Positions 1 to 9,816 are shown, counted from the stretch's first letter. The stretch: 64,000 nt of DNA from Sphingomonas sp. (GCF_017304615.1 NZ_JAFKLZ010000001.1:1386570-1450569), one strand, 5' to 3'. The notes: generated by a model not told the origin, from the letters alone. Translations and numbers: made by a program.

Positions 1-1
1 G

Positions 2-2065
2 TTCAACTCGTGGGGGTACGCCAACACGACGGCGGCGGCCACACCGGTCGTGATCGGCGGGTCCAAGTCGTACAACACGTCCACCACGCTCAAGCGGCTC
101 GGTCTCCAGGGCACCGTCGAGTGGAAGCCGGCACCGAACTTCACGACGACGTTCGACGCCTTCTATTCGGACTTCAAGGACGACCAGATCAAGCGCGGCA
201 TCGAATTGCCGCTTTATTGGGGCGGCGCGCCGCTTACAAATGCGCAGACCGACCCGTCAACCGGGCTCATCACCTCTGGCACCTTCACCGGCGTGAAGGG
301 CGTCGTCCGCAACGACGCATTCCAGCGCCACGCCAAGCTCTATTCGTTCGGGTGGAACGGCGCGTACAAAGGCGACAATGGCTGGAACGCCTATCTCGAC
401 GTCAGCTATTCGAAGACCGATCGCAACGAGCTCAACATCGAAAGCTATTCGGGCACGGGCCGCGCCGGGGTTGGCGCGACCGACACGATCGGCTTCAGCA
501 GCGGCCTGCAAGGTTCGACCTTCACGCACAACCTCAACTATGGCGACTACAACCTGATCCAGCTGACCAGTCCGCAAGGTTGGGGCGGCACGCAGATCGC
601 GACCAACGGGACCCAGGTGGTCGGCGGACAGGATGGCTATTACAACAACCGGTTCATCAGGGACGAGCTTTGGCAATACCGCGCCGAGGTCGAGAAGGAG
701 ATCGACAACGGGTTCATTCGGTCCGTGCAGTTCGGCCTGAATTACACCAACCGTTCCAAGGCGTTGACGCCGGACGAATATTTCCTGGGGCTGAAGGCCA
801 ACACCAACGGCACGACCAGCGTGTCGATTCCCAGCCAGTATCGGCTCGGGATGACCAACCTGCTGTTCGGCCTGGGTCCGGTGGTGAGCTACGACCCTGT
901 CGCGCTGGTCAAGAGCGGGATCTACAACCTCGTGCCGAACCCCTATGGCGACGTCGTGGTCAAGGCCTATGACATCCGCGAAAAGCTGATGACAGGCTAT
1001 TTCCAGACCAACATCAAGCACCAGATGGGCGCGTCCGAACTGACCGGCAATGTAGGCGTTCAGGTGATTGTGACCGACCAGAACTCCAACGGCGCGTCGG
1101 CAGTGTATCTCGGGGCCAACCCGAACGGCTCGCCCAATATCGGCGTGGCGCGGCGCAACGCCAGCACCGATTATGTCGACGTCCTGCCCAGCCTGAACCT
1201 GTCGCTGCGCCTGCCGAGCGATTTCGTGATCCGCTTCGCTGCGGCGCGCGAGATCATCCGGCCGCGCCTCGACGACATGCGCGCGACGGTGAGCTTCGGC
1301 TACACCTTCGCGACGATCAACGGACAGAACTTCGCCCAGGTCACCGGCAGCTCCGGCAATCCGGATTTGCGGCCGTGGCGCGCGAATGCGGTCGACCTGA
1401 CCTTCGAGAAGTATTTCGGCGAGAAGGGCTTCATCTCGGCGCAGTTCTTCTACAAGGATCTGAAGAGCTACATCTACAATCAGGATACGGTGATCCCCAC
1501 CACCAGCCTGGCGCTCGCTAGCCCGGGTCCGCAATATATCATCTCGCCCACCGCGGTGCTCAACACGCCAATCAACGGCAAGGGCGGCTCGCTTTACGGC
1601 GCCGAACTCGCGGCGACCCTGCCCTTCTCGACCTTCACCTCGGCGCTCGACGGCTTCGGCATCACGGGTGGCGCGTCTTACACCAAGACGCAGATCCACC
1701 CGACGCCGGGCGCGCCGTCGGAGGACATTCCGGGCTATTCGAAGTGGGTCGCCAACGGCACGCTCTTCTTCGAGAAGTGGGGCTTCAATGCGCGCGGCAG
1801 CGTCCGTTACCGTTCGACTTTCGTCGGCGAAGTATCAGGCTTCGCGGCCAACCGCGTCCGTCGCCGCGCGGCGCCGGAAACGATCGTCGATGCGCAGGTC
1901 GGCTATGACTTCGGCGGCGCGCTGAAGGGTCTGTCGATCTACGTCCAGGGACAGAACCTGACCGACGAGCCGTTCACGACCTACAACCCGAACCACCCAG
2001 AACAGGTGATCGACTATCAGAAATATGGTCGCCGGTTCCTGGCCGGGGCGTCATTCAAGTTCTGA
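2..2065 (+). CDS. TonB-dependent receptor, 3' part (5' end outside window)
   Basis: Outer-membrane TonB-dependent receptor; the reading frame is open from the first base, so the signal peptide and plug lie upstream of the window. What remains (about 687 residues) alternates polar and aromatic residues as in a 22-strand beta barrel and ends in the outer-membrane signature with C-terminal Phe (ASFKF). Late segments such as GQNLTDEPF and YGRRFLAGASF are typical of sphingomonad and Caulobacter receptors. It heads a run of co-directional genes for a halogenase-like flavoprotein, two GH13 enzymes and GH97, so uptake of maltodextrins is the likely role. That substrate is inferred from context, not read from the receptor. 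Confidence 0.93.
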   Translation, partial: FNSWGYANTTAAATPVVIGGSKSYNTSTTLKRLGLQGTVEWKPAPNFTTTFDAFYSDFKDDQIKRGIELPLYWGGAPLTNAQTDPSTGLITSGTFTGVKGVVRNDAFQRHAKLYSFGWNGAYKGDNGWNAYLDVSYSKTDRNELNIESYSGTGRAGVGATDTIGFSSGLQGSTFTHNLNYGDYNLIQLTSPQGWGGTQIATNGTQVVGGQDGYYNNRFIRDELWQYRAEVEKEIDNGFIRSVQFGLNYTNRSKALTPDEYFLGLKANTNGTTSVSIPSQYRLGMTNLLFGLGPVVSYDPVALVKSGIYNLVPNPYGDVVVKAYDIREKLMTGYFQTNIKHQMGASELTGNVGVQVIVTDQNSNGASAVYLGANPNGSPNIGVARRNASTDYVDVLPSLNLSLRLPSDFVIRFAAAREIIRPRLDDMRATVSFGYTFATINGQNFAQVTGSSGNPDLRPWRANAVDLTFEKYFGEKGFISAQFFYKDLKSYIYNQDTVIPTTSLALASPGPQYIISPTAVLNTPINGKGGSLYGAELAATLPFSTFTSALDGFGITGGASYTKTQIHPTPGAPSEDIPGYSKWVANGTLFFEKWGFNARGSVRYRSTFVGEVSGFAANRVRRRAAPETIVDAQVGYDFGGALKGLSIYVQGQNLTDEPFTTYNPNHPEQVIDYQKYGRRFLAGASFKF

Positions 2066-2075
2066 CATAGCCGCG

Positions 2076-2107
2076 GACGCCGCCGGTCGCCTATGACCGG
2101 CGGCGTC
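2076..2107 (+). promoter_or_regulatory. Intercistronic hairpin after the receptor gene
   Basis: A perfect 13-bp inverted repeat (GACGCCGCCGGTC / GACCGGCGGCGTC) with a 6-nt loop starts 10 nt after the receptor stop. No T-run follows, so it is more likely a partial terminator or 3' mRNA stabilizer that lowers expression of the downstream genes than a full terminator. Confidence 0.6.
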
Positions 2108-2127
2108 TCGAGGCGAAGGATTTTTCC

Positions 2128-3645
2128 GTGGAGCAGCGCACACAGACGCTCGTCATCGTCGGCGGTGGCACCGCCGGATGGATGACAGCCGCCATGACCG
2201 CGCGGTTCCTGGAAAGCGGCTGGCGCATCGTGCTGGTCGAATCGGACGCGATCGGCACGGTCGGCGTCGGTGAATCGACCATTCCGCAAATCCAGTTGTT
2301 CAACGCCGCGCTCGGGCTCGACGAGGACGACTTCCTCCGCGCGACGCAGGGCACGATCAAGCTGGGGATCGAATTCGACGGCTGGACCCAGCCGGGCGAG
2401 CGCTACATGCACGCGTTCGGCACGATCGGGCGCGGACTCGGCCTGACCCAATTCCATCATTACTGGCTGCGCGCGCGCCAGGCGGGAAGCGCGCAGGCCC
2501 TTTCGAGCTATTCTCTCAACGAAACCGCCGCCCGCCGGCTGAAGTTCGCTCGCCAGACCGGGCCGCAGCCGGGCGTCATTCCGCCGATGCCCTACGCCTT
2601 TCAGTTCGATGCCGCGCTCTACGCCGCCTATCTGCGCCGATATGCCGAAGCGCGCGGCGTCGTACGGGTCGAGGGTCGGATCGTCGGCGTAAAGCGTATC
2701 GGCGAGAGCGGCGATGTCGCGTCGGTGCGGCTGGACGACGACTGCGCGGTGGCGGGCGACCTGTTCGTCGACGCGTCGGGCTTCCGCTCGCTGCTGCTTG
2801 GCGAGGCGCTGGGGGTGGGGTTCGAGGACTGGTCGCACTGGCTGCCGTGCGACCGAGCGATGGCGGTGCCCTGCGCGCTCGGCGGCGATTTCACGCCCTA
2901 CACCCGGGCGACGGCGCGCAAGGCCGGGTGGCAATGGCGCATCCCGCTCCAGCACCGCATCGGCAACGGCTATGTCTATGCCAGCAAGCACGTCTCCGAC
3001 GACGAGGCGGCGGCGACCCTGCTCGCCAATCTCGACGGCGAAGCGATGGCCGATCCCAAGCCGCTTCGCTTCACCGCGGGAAAGCGCGATGCGTTCTTCG
3101 TCTGCAACGTGGTCGCGATCGGGCTCGCATCGGGATTTCTCGAGCCGCTCGAATCGACCAGTATCCACCTGATCCAGACCGCGATCGCGCGATTGCTCGA
3201 CTTGCTGCCGGGCGGTCCGGTCAGCGACGCGGCGCGCGCCGAATATAACCGCCTCGCGCATTTCGAGTTCGACCGCATCCGCGACTTCCTCGTGCTGCAC
3301 TATCACGCGAACCAGCGCGTCGGTGAGCCTTTGTGGGACCACGCCCGCATGATGTCCCTGCCCGAGGAACTGGACCGCAAGCTCGCCTTGTGGCGCGCGA
3401 CCGGGAACGTCTCACGGCTCCCCGACGAATTGTTCGCCGAACCCGCCTGGGTCCAGGTGCTGATCGGCCAGGGCATCATCCCAGATCGCTATCACCCCCT
3501 CGCCGACCAGCTCGACAGCAGCGACCTCGACGGCTTCCTGTCGACGGTCGCCACCGTCGTCGACCGCACCGCTGCGGCGATGCGGAGCCATGCCGATTTC
3601 ATCGCGCGCCACTGCGCCGCGCCAACCCGGAGCCTGACCGCATGA
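2128..3645 (+). CDS. FAD-dependent tryptophan halogenase family protein
   Basis: 505-residue flavoprotein of the PrnA-type halogenase family. The N-terminal FAD motif is GGGTAGW (residues 12-18). The catalytic-type lysine sits in QGTIKLG (Lys78), the diagnostic WxWxIP is at 268-273, and a Glu equivalent to the PrnA active-site Glu lies in EPLEST (Glu342). All hallmarks are kept, so it is probably active as a flavin enzyme. The substrate is unknown; such genes often sit beside TonB receptors and glycosidases in sphingomonads and Caulobacter, where indole halogenation has not been shown. Start is GTG at 2128 with GAAGGA upstream. The stop overlaps the next gene (ATGA), indicating one operon. 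Confidence 0.88.
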   Translation: MEQRTQTLVIVGGGTAGWMTAAMTARFLESGWRIVLVESDAIGTVGVGESTIPQIQLFNAALGLDEDDFLRATQGTIKLGIEFDGWTQPGERYMHAFGTIGRGLGLTQFHHYWLRARQAGSAQALSSYSLNETAARRLKFARQTGPQPGVIPPMPYAFQFDAALYAAYLRRYAEARGVVRVEGRIVGVKRIGESGDVASVRLDDDCAVAGDLFVDASGFRSLLLGEALGVGFEDWSHWLPCDRAMAVPCALGGDFTPYTRATARKAGWQWRIPLQHRIGNGYVYASKHVSDDEAAATLLANLDGEAMADPKPLRFTAGKRDAFFVCNVVAIGLASGFLEPLESTSIHLIQTAIARLLDLLPGGPVSDAARAEYNRLAHFEFDRIRDFLVLHYHANQRVGEPLWDHARMMSLPEELDRKLALWRATGNVSRLPDELFAEPAWVQVLIGQGIIPDRYHPLADQLDSSDLDGFLSTVATVVDRTAAAMRSHADFIARHCAAPTRSLTA

Positions 3646-5441
3646 TCCGCCGCGCGTTGCTGACCGCCCTGCTCGCCACGTCGCTCGTCCAGCCGGCGGT
3701 TTCGACCCCTGCCCCGGCGCCGTCCTATCGCGACCGCCTGCCCGAGGACGAGGTGATCTATTTCGTCCTTCCCGATCGGTTCGAAAACGGCGACCCGAAG
3801 AACGATACCGGCGGACTCAAGGGCGACCGGCTGACCACCGGGTTCGATCCGACCGCGAAAGGCTTCTATCATGGTGGCGACCTGAAGGGGCTGATCAAGC
3901 GGCTCGACTACATCCAGGCGCTCGGCGCGACCGCCTTGTGGGTCGGACCGATCTTCAAGAACAAGGCGGTGCAGGGACCGGTCGGTGACGAAAGCGCCGG
4001 CTATCACGGTTACTGGATCACCGACTTTACTCAGGTCGACCCCCATTTCGGCACCAACGCCGATTTCAAGGCGCTGGTCGATGCCGCCCATGCGCGCGGG
4101 ATGAAGGTCTATATGGACATCATCGCCAACCACACCGCCGACGTGATCAAGTATCGCGAGTGCGCGCCCGACAAGCCGTGCGCGTATCGCAGCCGCGCCG
4201 ATTATCCCTACACGCGGCGCGGCGGCATCGGCGGGCCGGCGATCAATCCTGCTTTCACCGGCGGGAATTATGACAAGCTGACCGACCCGATCTGGGCCTA
4301 CACCCCTTATCTCCCCAAGGGGGAGGAGAAGGTGAAGGTTCCGGCGTGGCTCAACGACCCGGTCTATTACCACAATCGCGGCGATTCGACCTTCTCGACC
4401 GAGGATTCGCAGCTCGGCGATTTCTCCGGGCTCGACGACCTGATGACCGAGAATCCGCGTGTCATTGCCGGGATGATCGAGATCTACGGCAAGTGGATCG
4501 ACGATTTCGGGGTCGACGGCTTCCGCATCGATACCGCGCAGCATGTCGACGCCGCGTTCTGGCGCGCGTTCGTCCCCGCGATGCTGGCGCGCGCCAGGGC
4601 GAACGGCATCCCCAATTTCCACATCTTCGGCGAAGTGTTCACCGATCAGATGGACCCTGCCCGCCTCGCCGAGCATACCCGCGCCGGCGGGTTGCCGTCG
4701 GTGCTCGACTTCGCCTTTGCCCGCGCCGTGATCGACACGGTCGGCGGGACCGCGCCGACCGGCGAGCTGTTCCGATTGTTCTTTGCCGACCCGGTCTACG
4801 AAGGCGGCGAAGCGGGCGCGCGCACCCTGCCCACCTTCCTCGGCAATCACGACGCGGGCCGTTTCTCGCAGTTCGTGAAGAAGGGCTTTCCGACCGCCAG
4901 CGACGACGAATTACTCAAGCGCGTCATGCTGGGCCACGCTATGCTGCTCACGCTGCGCGGCGTGCCGACGATCTATTACGGCGACGAACAGGGCTTCGTC
5001 AGCGACGGCGGCGACCAACTGGCGCGCGAGGACATGTTCGGCAGCAAGGTCGCGGTCTATAACGACAACAAGTTGCTCGGCACGACCAAGACCACCGCGA
5101 CGCCGAGTTTCGGCACCGACAATCCGATCTTCAAGCTGATCGCCGAATTGTCGCGCATCCGCACCAGCCACCGCGCGCTCACTCGCGGGCGTCAGGAACT
5201 GCGCGCCTGGGGCAACAAGCCAGGCCTGTTCGCCGTGTCGCGGTTCGACCCAGATACGGGCAAGGAAGTGCTGATCGCGTTCAACACTTCGACCGCGCCG
5301 CTGTCGGCCAACGTCCTGGTCGATCAGGCATCGACGGCGTTCGCGCCGCTCCACGGCCGGTGCGCCGCCACCGCGAGCGCGCCGGGCAGCGTCAGGGCCG
5401 ATCTCGCCCCGCTCGACTTCATCATCTGCGAGGCCAAGTGA
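3642..5441 (+). CDS. Secreted alpha-amylase family protein (GH13)
   Basis: 599-residue glycoside hydrolase family 13 enzyme. An N-terminal signal peptide (about residues 1-22) directs it to the periplasm or outside. The (beta/alpha)8 catalytic triad is readable: nucleophile Asp297 (GFRIDT), acid/base Glu331 (FGEVF) and Asp404 (NHDAG), with the first conserved region DIIANHT near 159-165. An all-beta C-terminal domain follows. Expected reaction is hydrolysis of alpha-1,4 glucans or maltodextrins. The ATG at 3642 overlaps the halogenase stop by 4 nt; a longer upstream reading frame lies inside the halogenase gene and lacks a signal peptide, so I chose 3642. Confidence 0.92.
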   Translation: MIRRALLTALLATSLVQPAVSTPAPAPSYRDRLPEDEVIYFVLPDRFENGDPKNDTGGLKGDRLTTGFDPTAKGFYHGGDLKGLIKRLDYIQALGATALWVGPIFKNKAVQGPVGDESAGYHGYWITDFTQVDPHFGTNADFKALVDAAHARGMKVYMDIIANHTADVIKYRECAPDKPCAYRSRADYPYTRRGGIGGPAINPAFTGGNYDKLTDPIWAYTPYLPKGEEKVKVPAWLNDPVYYHNRGDSTFSTEDSQLGDFSGLDDLMTENPRVIAGMIEIYGKWIDDFGVDGFRIDTAQHVDAAFWRAFVPAMLARARANGIPNFHIFGEVFTDQMDPARLAEHTRAGGLPSVLDFAFARAVIDTVGGTAPTGELFRLFFADPVYEGGEAGARTLPTFLGNHDAGRFSQFVKKGFPTASDDELLKRVMLGHAMLLTLRGVPTIYYGDEQGFVSDGGDQLAREDMFGSKVAVYNDNKLLGTTKTTATPSFGTDNPIFKLIAELSRIRTSHRALTRGRQELRAWGNKPGLFAVSRFDPDTGKEVLIAFNTSTAPLSANVLVDQASTAFAPLHGRCAATASAPGSVRADLAPLDFIICEAK

Positions 5442-7060
5442 ACGACGTGTCCCGCCTGACCGTACCTGCATCGGCGACGCGCGAATGGTGGCGCGGCGCC
5501 GTGATCTATCAGATCTACCCGCGCAGCTTCGCCGATTCGAACGGCGACGGGATCGGCGACTTGCCGGGCATCACCGCGCATCTCGATCACGTCGCGAGCC
5601 TGGGCGTCGACGGCATCTGGCTGTCGCCCTTCTTCACGTCACCGATGCTCGATTTCGGTTACGACGTTGCGGATTATTGCGACGTCGATCCGATCTTCGG
5701 CACGCTCGCCGATTTCGACGCACTGATCGCCCGCGCACACGAACTGGGCCTCAAGGTGCTGATCGACCAGGTTTATTCGCATTCGAGCGACCAGCACGCC
5801 TGGTTCCGCGAAAGCCGCACCGACCGCACCAATCCCAGGGCCGACTGGTACGTCTGGGCCGACGCGAAGCCGGACGGATCGCCACCCAGCAACTGGCAGT
5901 CGGTGTTCGGCGGCCCCGCCTGGACGTGGGATGCGCGGCGCGGGCAATATTACATGCACAATTTCCTGGCGTCGCAGCCGCAGCTCCACGTTCACAATCG
6001 GGCGGTGCAGGACGCGTTGCTGGGGACGGCGAAGTTCTGGCTGGACCGCGGCGTCGACGGGTTCCGTATCGATGCGATCAACTTTTCGATGCACGACCCC
6101 GCGCTGACCGACAATCCGCCCGCCCCGCCGGGGCCGCGCACGCGTCCCTTCGATTTCCAGCTTCACATCCACAACCAGAGCCAACCGGAAATCCCCCTTT
6201 TCCTCGAGCGGCTCCGGTCGCTGCTGGATGGCTATGGCGCGACGTTCACCGTGGCCGAGGTCGGCGGCGCGCATCCGGAGGCGGAAATGCACGCTTTCAC
6301 CGAGGGTGATCGCCGGCTCAATTCGGCCTATGGCTTCAACTTCCTCTACGCCGACCGGCTGACACCTGCGCTGGTCCGCGACGCGCTGGCGCAATGGCCG
6401 CAGACGCCGGGGACGGGCTGGCCGAGCTGGGCGTTCGAGAATCACGACGCGCCGCGCGCGATTTCGCGCTGGGTCGGGCCGGAGCATCGCGCGGCGTTCG
6501 CGCGGCTCAAGCTGCTGCTGCTGATCAGCCTGCGCGGCAACCTGTTCCTCTATCAGGGCGAGGAGCTCGGACTGACGCAGGTAGATATTCCGTTCGAATC
6601 GCTCAAGGACCCGGAAGCCATCGCCAACTGGCCGCTGACGCTGTCCCGCGACGGCGCGCGGACGCCGATGCCGTGGCGCGGCAACCCCAACGACCATGCC
6701 GGTTTCTCGACCGCGGCGCCGTGGCTGCCGATCGGCGAGGATCATGCGAGCCTTGCGGTCGATCGACAGAATGCCGACCCCGCATCGCTGCTCAACCTAA
6801 CGCGCCGGCTGATCGCGTTCCGCCATGCAAGCGATGCGTTGATGACGGGCGATGTGGCGATGCTGGCGGTGACCGACACCCTGCTGGCGTTCGAGCGGTC
6901 GGCGGGGACCGAAACCCTGCTCTGCGTGTTCAATCTCGCGCCCGAACATGCCGACTGGACCCCGACCGACGCGGGCCAATGGAGCGCGGTGGAAACCGTG
7001 GGTGATGTCGATGGCTGGCGGCTTGGCGGCTATGCCGGGCTGATCGCGACCAGATTATGA
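5438..7060 (+). CDS. Alpha-glucosidase (GH13, oligo-1,6-glucosidase-like)
   Basis: 540-residue cytoplasmic-type GH13 enzyme without a signal peptide. The start WWRGAVIYQIYPRSFADSNGDGIGD is cut here to its key part YQIYPRSF, typical of oligoglucosidases. Catalytic residues are Asp212 (DGFRID), Glu274 (VAEVGG) and Asp337 (ENHDAPR); QVYSHSSDQH replaces the usual NHTSDQH. It probably hydrolyses maltose/maltodextrin or alpha-1,6 oligosaccharides to glucose. The GTG start at 5438 overlaps the amylase stop (GTGA). A remote upstream start in the same frame would lie inside the amylase gene and adds only non-homologous residues. Confidence 0.9.
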   Translation: MNDVSRLTVPASATREWWRGAVIYQIYPRSFADSNGDGIGDLPGITAHLDHVASLGVDGIWLSPFFTSPMLDFGYDVADYCDVDPIFGTLADFDALIARAHELGLKVLIDQVYSHSSDQHAWFRESRTDRTNPRADWYVWADAKPDGSPPSNWQSVFGGPAWTWDARRGQYYMHNFLASQPQLHVHNRAVQDALLGTAKFWLDRGVDGFRIDAINFSMHDPALTDNPPAPPGPRTRPFDFQLHIHNQSQPEIPLFLERLRSLLDGYGATFTVAEVGGAHPEAEMHAFTEGDRRLNSAYGFNFLYADRLTPALVRDALAQWPQTPGTGWPSWAFENHDAPRAISRWVGPEHRAAFARLKLLLLISLRGNLFLYQGEELGLTQVDIPFESLKDPEAIANWPLTLSRDGARTPMPWRGNPNDHAGFSTAAPWLPIGEDHASLAVDRQNADPASLLNLTRRLIAFRHASDALMTGDVAMLAVTDTLLAFERSAGTETLLCVFNLAPEHADWTPTDAGQWSAVETVGDVDGWRLGGYAGLIATRL

Positions 7061-7070
7061 GGAGTCCGCG

Positions 7071-9116
7071 ATGCGGTTGGTGAGTTTCCTGGCCGCTTTG
7101 GCCATGCTGCTGGTGGCCGCGCCGGCCCTCGCGCAGTCGCCCGTCATCGACGCGAGTGTCGAATCCCCCGGCAAGGTGCTGAGCGCGTCGGTCGCGATCG
7201 GACCGGAAGGGCGCGCCAGCTACTCCGTGTCGCGGAACGGCAAGGCGGTGATCGCGCCTTCGTTGCTCGGCTTCCTGTTCACCGACGCCCCGCAATTCGC
7301 CCGCGACCTGGAAATCGCCAATGTCACGCGCTCGACCTTCGACGAAAGCTGGACCCAGCCATGGGGCGAATGGCGCACGATCCGCAACCATTACAACGAG
7401 ATGCGCGTCACCCTTCGCGAGGTGAACAAGCTCAAGCGCAGCATCGCCGTCGTGTTCCGCGTCTATGACAACGGCATCGGCTTTCGCTACGAATTCCCCG
7501 ACCAGCCCAACCTCAAGACCGCCAACATCGCCGAGGAACTGACGCAATTCGCGGTCGCCGAGTCCGCCACCGCCTGGTGGTCGCCCGCGTTCGAATCGAA
7601 CCGCGAGGAACAGCTCTACAACAAGACCCCGATCGCCGAGATCGGCACCGCGCAGACCCCGTTGACGCTCAAGACCGCGAGCGGGCTCTACGTCGCGATC
7701 CACGAGGCGGCGTTGGTCGATTATTCGGGGATGAACGTCGCGAAGGTGCAGGGCGGATTGCTAAAGGCGGTACTGACGCCCTCGTCCAGCGGCCCGAAGG
7801 TCAGCCGCGCCGCGCCCTTCCCGACGCCGTGGCGCGTGCTGCTGATCACGCCCGATGCGCCGTCGCTGTACATGGCCAATTCGCTGATCCTCAACCTCAA
7901 CGAGCCCAACAAGCTCGGCGACGTGTCCTGGGTCAAGCCGATGAAATATGTCGGCATCTGGTGGGGCATGCACCTCGACACGCAATCGTGGAGTTCGGGG
8001 CCGAAGCACGGCGCGACCACCGCGAACGTGATGAAGATGATCGACTTCGCCGCCGACAACGGGTTCAAGGGCGTGCTGGTCGAGGGGTGGAATGTCGGTT
8101 GGGACGGCGACTGGTTCGCCAATGGCTGGACCTTCAGCTTCACCCAGCCCTACCCCGACTATGACATCAAGAAGCTGACCGACTACGCCCGGTCGAAGGG
8201 CGTCGTGATCATCGGCCACAACGAGACGTCGGCGAACATCGCGCATTACGAGGACCAAATGCGCGCCGCGTTCGACCTCTATCAGAAGCTCGGCATCACC
8301 GCGGTGAAGACCGGTTACGTCTCCGACGCCGGCGGCGTGCAATGGCGCGCGCCGGACGGCTCGATCCGCTACGAATGGCATGAAGGTCAGGTGATGGCGC
8401 GCCACCATCTGCTCGTCGTCACCGAAGCCGCCAAGCGCCGCATCACGATCGACGCGCACGAGCCGATCAAGGATACGGGCTTGCGCCGCACTTATCCCAA
8501 CTGGGTCAGTCGCGAGGGGCAGCGCGGCATGGAATACAATGCGTGGGGCGTGCCCAAGAACCCGCCCAAGTGGGAAAGCGAACTGGTCTTCACCCGGATG
8601 CTCGGCGGGCCGTTCGACTTCACGCCCGGCGTGCTCAGCCTGAAGGGCCGCGGCGACACCGACATATTGTCGACCATCGCCAAGCAGCTCGCGCTCTACG
8701 TCGTGATCTATTCGCCGATCCAGATGGCGGCCGACCTGCCGGAGAACTATGCGAAATATCCGGCGGCATTCCAGTTCATCAAGGATGTCGCGGTCGATTG
8801 GGACGACACGCGCGTGCTCAACGGCGAGGTCGGCGAATATGCCACGATCGTCCGCAAGGCCAAGGGATCGGAGGACTGGTTCCTCGGCTCGGTCGGCGAC
8901 GACACCGCGCGCGCGTTCGACGTCAGTCTCGACTTCCTGTCACCCGGCAAGACCTACACCGCGCAAATCTATCGCGACGGTGACGACGCCGACTATCGCA
9001 CCGACAAGCGCCACTCGATCGTGATCGAAACGCGCAAGGTAAAGAAGGGCGACGTGCTGACGATCAGGCTCGCGCCCGGTGGCGGCCAGGCGATCCGGTT
9101 CAAGGCTGGGAGATAG
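7071..9116 (+). CDS. Glycoside hydrolase family 97 (SusB-like alpha-glucosidase)
   Basis: 681 residues with a clear signal peptide ending at AQS around residue 23, so periplasmic. The N-terminal beta-sandwich domain (about 25-290) is followed by a TIM barrel with GH97 features: YVGIWWG, DNGFKGVLVEGWNVGW, and YPNWVSREGQRG near residues 472-483, the segment that carries catalytic glutamates in SusB-type enzymes. GH97 proteins are calcium-dependent inverting alpha-glucosidases or retaining alpha-galactosidases; the starch context favours alpha-glucosidase. ATG start preceded by GAGGAG, 10 nt after the GH13 gene. Last gene of the operon. Confidence 0.92.
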   Translation: MRLVSFLAALAMLLVAAPALAQSPVIDASVESPGKVLSASVAIGPEGRASYSVSRNGKAVIAPSLLGFLFTDAPQFARDLEIANVTRSTFDESWTQPWGEWRTIRNHYNEMRVTLREVNKLKRSIAVVFRVYDNGIGFRYEFPDQPNLKTANIAEELTQFAVAESATAWWSPAFESNREEQLYNKTPIAEIGTAQTPLTLKTASGLYVAIHEAALVDYSGMNVAKVQGGLLKAVLTPSSSGPKVSRAAPFPTPWRVLLITPDAPSLYMANSLILNLNEPNKLGDVSWVKPMKYVGIWWGMHLDTQSWSSGPKHGATTANVMKMIDFAADNGFKGVLVEGWNVGWDGDWFANGWTFSFTQPYPDYDIKKLTDYARSKGVVIIGHNETSANIAHYEDQMRAAFDLYQKLGITAVKTGYVSDAGGVQWRAPDGSIRYEWHEGQVMARHHLLVVTEAAKRRITIDAHEPIKDTGLRRTYPNWVSREGQRGMEYNAWGVPKNPPKWESELVFTRMLGGPFDFTPGVLSLKGRGDTDILSTIAKQLALYVVIYSPIQMAADLPENYAKYPAAFQFIKDVAVDWDDTRVLNGEVGEYATIVRKAKGSEDWFLGSVGDDTARAFDVSLDFLSPGKTYTAQIYRDGDDADYRTDKRHSIVIETRKVKKGDVLTIRLAPGGGQAIRFKAGR

Positions 9117-9127
9117 CGCCTAAGCAC

Positions 9128-9212
9128 TGGTGCGGGTGGTCGGGCTCGAACCGACACTCCTTGCGGAACCGGATTTTGAGTCCGGCGCGTCTACCAATTC
9201 CACCACACCCGC
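9128..9212 (-). tRNA. tRNA-Leu (anticodon CAA)
   Basis: On the minus strand an 85-nt class II tRNA folds with a 7-bp acceptor stem (GCGGGTG/CACCCGC), the anticodon stem CCGGA/TCCGG around loop CTCAAAA (anticodon CAA), a variable arm, a T arm with GGTTCGAGC, and an encoded CCA. Anticodon CAA reads the leucine codon UUG. Confidence 0.96.
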
Positions 9213-9270
9213 TAGCGTGTGGGCGGCTGCCTAGACGAGGGGCGTCGTCCCGGCAAGCCGCCCCGAACGG

Positions 9271-9816
9271 TTACGAGAAAGTCTCGCCCAGATTGCTGGC
9301 TCCGCCCAGCGGATCGGGACCGTAGCGGTTCGGCCCAGTCGTGCCCGGCAGGCACCAGAACACCAGCAGCACAATGGCGCCGATCAGACCCAGCAGCGAC
9401 ACGATCCCGCCGATCGCCGACACACCGGTGCTGCCATTGGCGGCGGCGCCGACACTCAAGACCCAGCTGAGGAGGACCGGCCCCCAATAGATCATCACCC
9501 ACCAGCCGGATCGGTCGGTGTCGTGCAGCCGGCGCACCTGCACCGCCAGCGTCGGGACGATCAGCCCGAGCCAGATGACGACGAAGACGACGGCAAGGAT
9601 CCCCATCGACCCCAGGAAGCCCATCATGCCCCCGGCGGCGAGGCCGCCATTACCACTGGTCGCCATGCCCATCGCCCCTAGTCCAATGACCATCGCGACG
9701 ACCATGAACACCAAATAGAGCAGAAACACGCCTAGCGTGAACATCCAGAATTCCATGCGCCGCGACCGGCCGCTGAATTCGGCATACCGCTTAAGCGGCA
9801 ACAACATCCATTCCAT
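9271..9816 (-). CDS. DUF805 family membrane protein
   Basis: 181-residue integral membrane protein. The N-terminus MEWMLLPLKRYAEFSGRSRR and the segment VRRLHDTDRSGWW are the DUF805 signatures. Four hydrophobic stretches are visible. In this copy a Gly/Ala-rich insert follows the second segment. The cytoplasmic loop motif RRLHDTDRSG is characteristic; the biochemical role of the family is unknown. Transcribed alone between tRNA-Leu and the ComM-like gene. Confidence 0.9.
   Translation of the reverse strand: MEWMLLPLKRYAEFSGRSRRMEFWMFTLGVFLLYLVFMVVAMVIGLGAMGMATSGNGGLAAGGMMGFLGSMGILAVVFVVIWLGLIVPTLAVQVRRLHDTDRSGWWVMIYWGPVLLSWVLSVGAAANGSTGVSAIGGIVSLLGLIGAIVLLVFWCLPGTTGPNRYGPDPLGGASNLGETFS

Noticed and set aside
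257-1699. 480-codon minus-strand frame
   Set aside because: Antisense to the TonB receptor; open only because of high GC third-position bias, with Arg/Val/Asp-rich nonsense composition.
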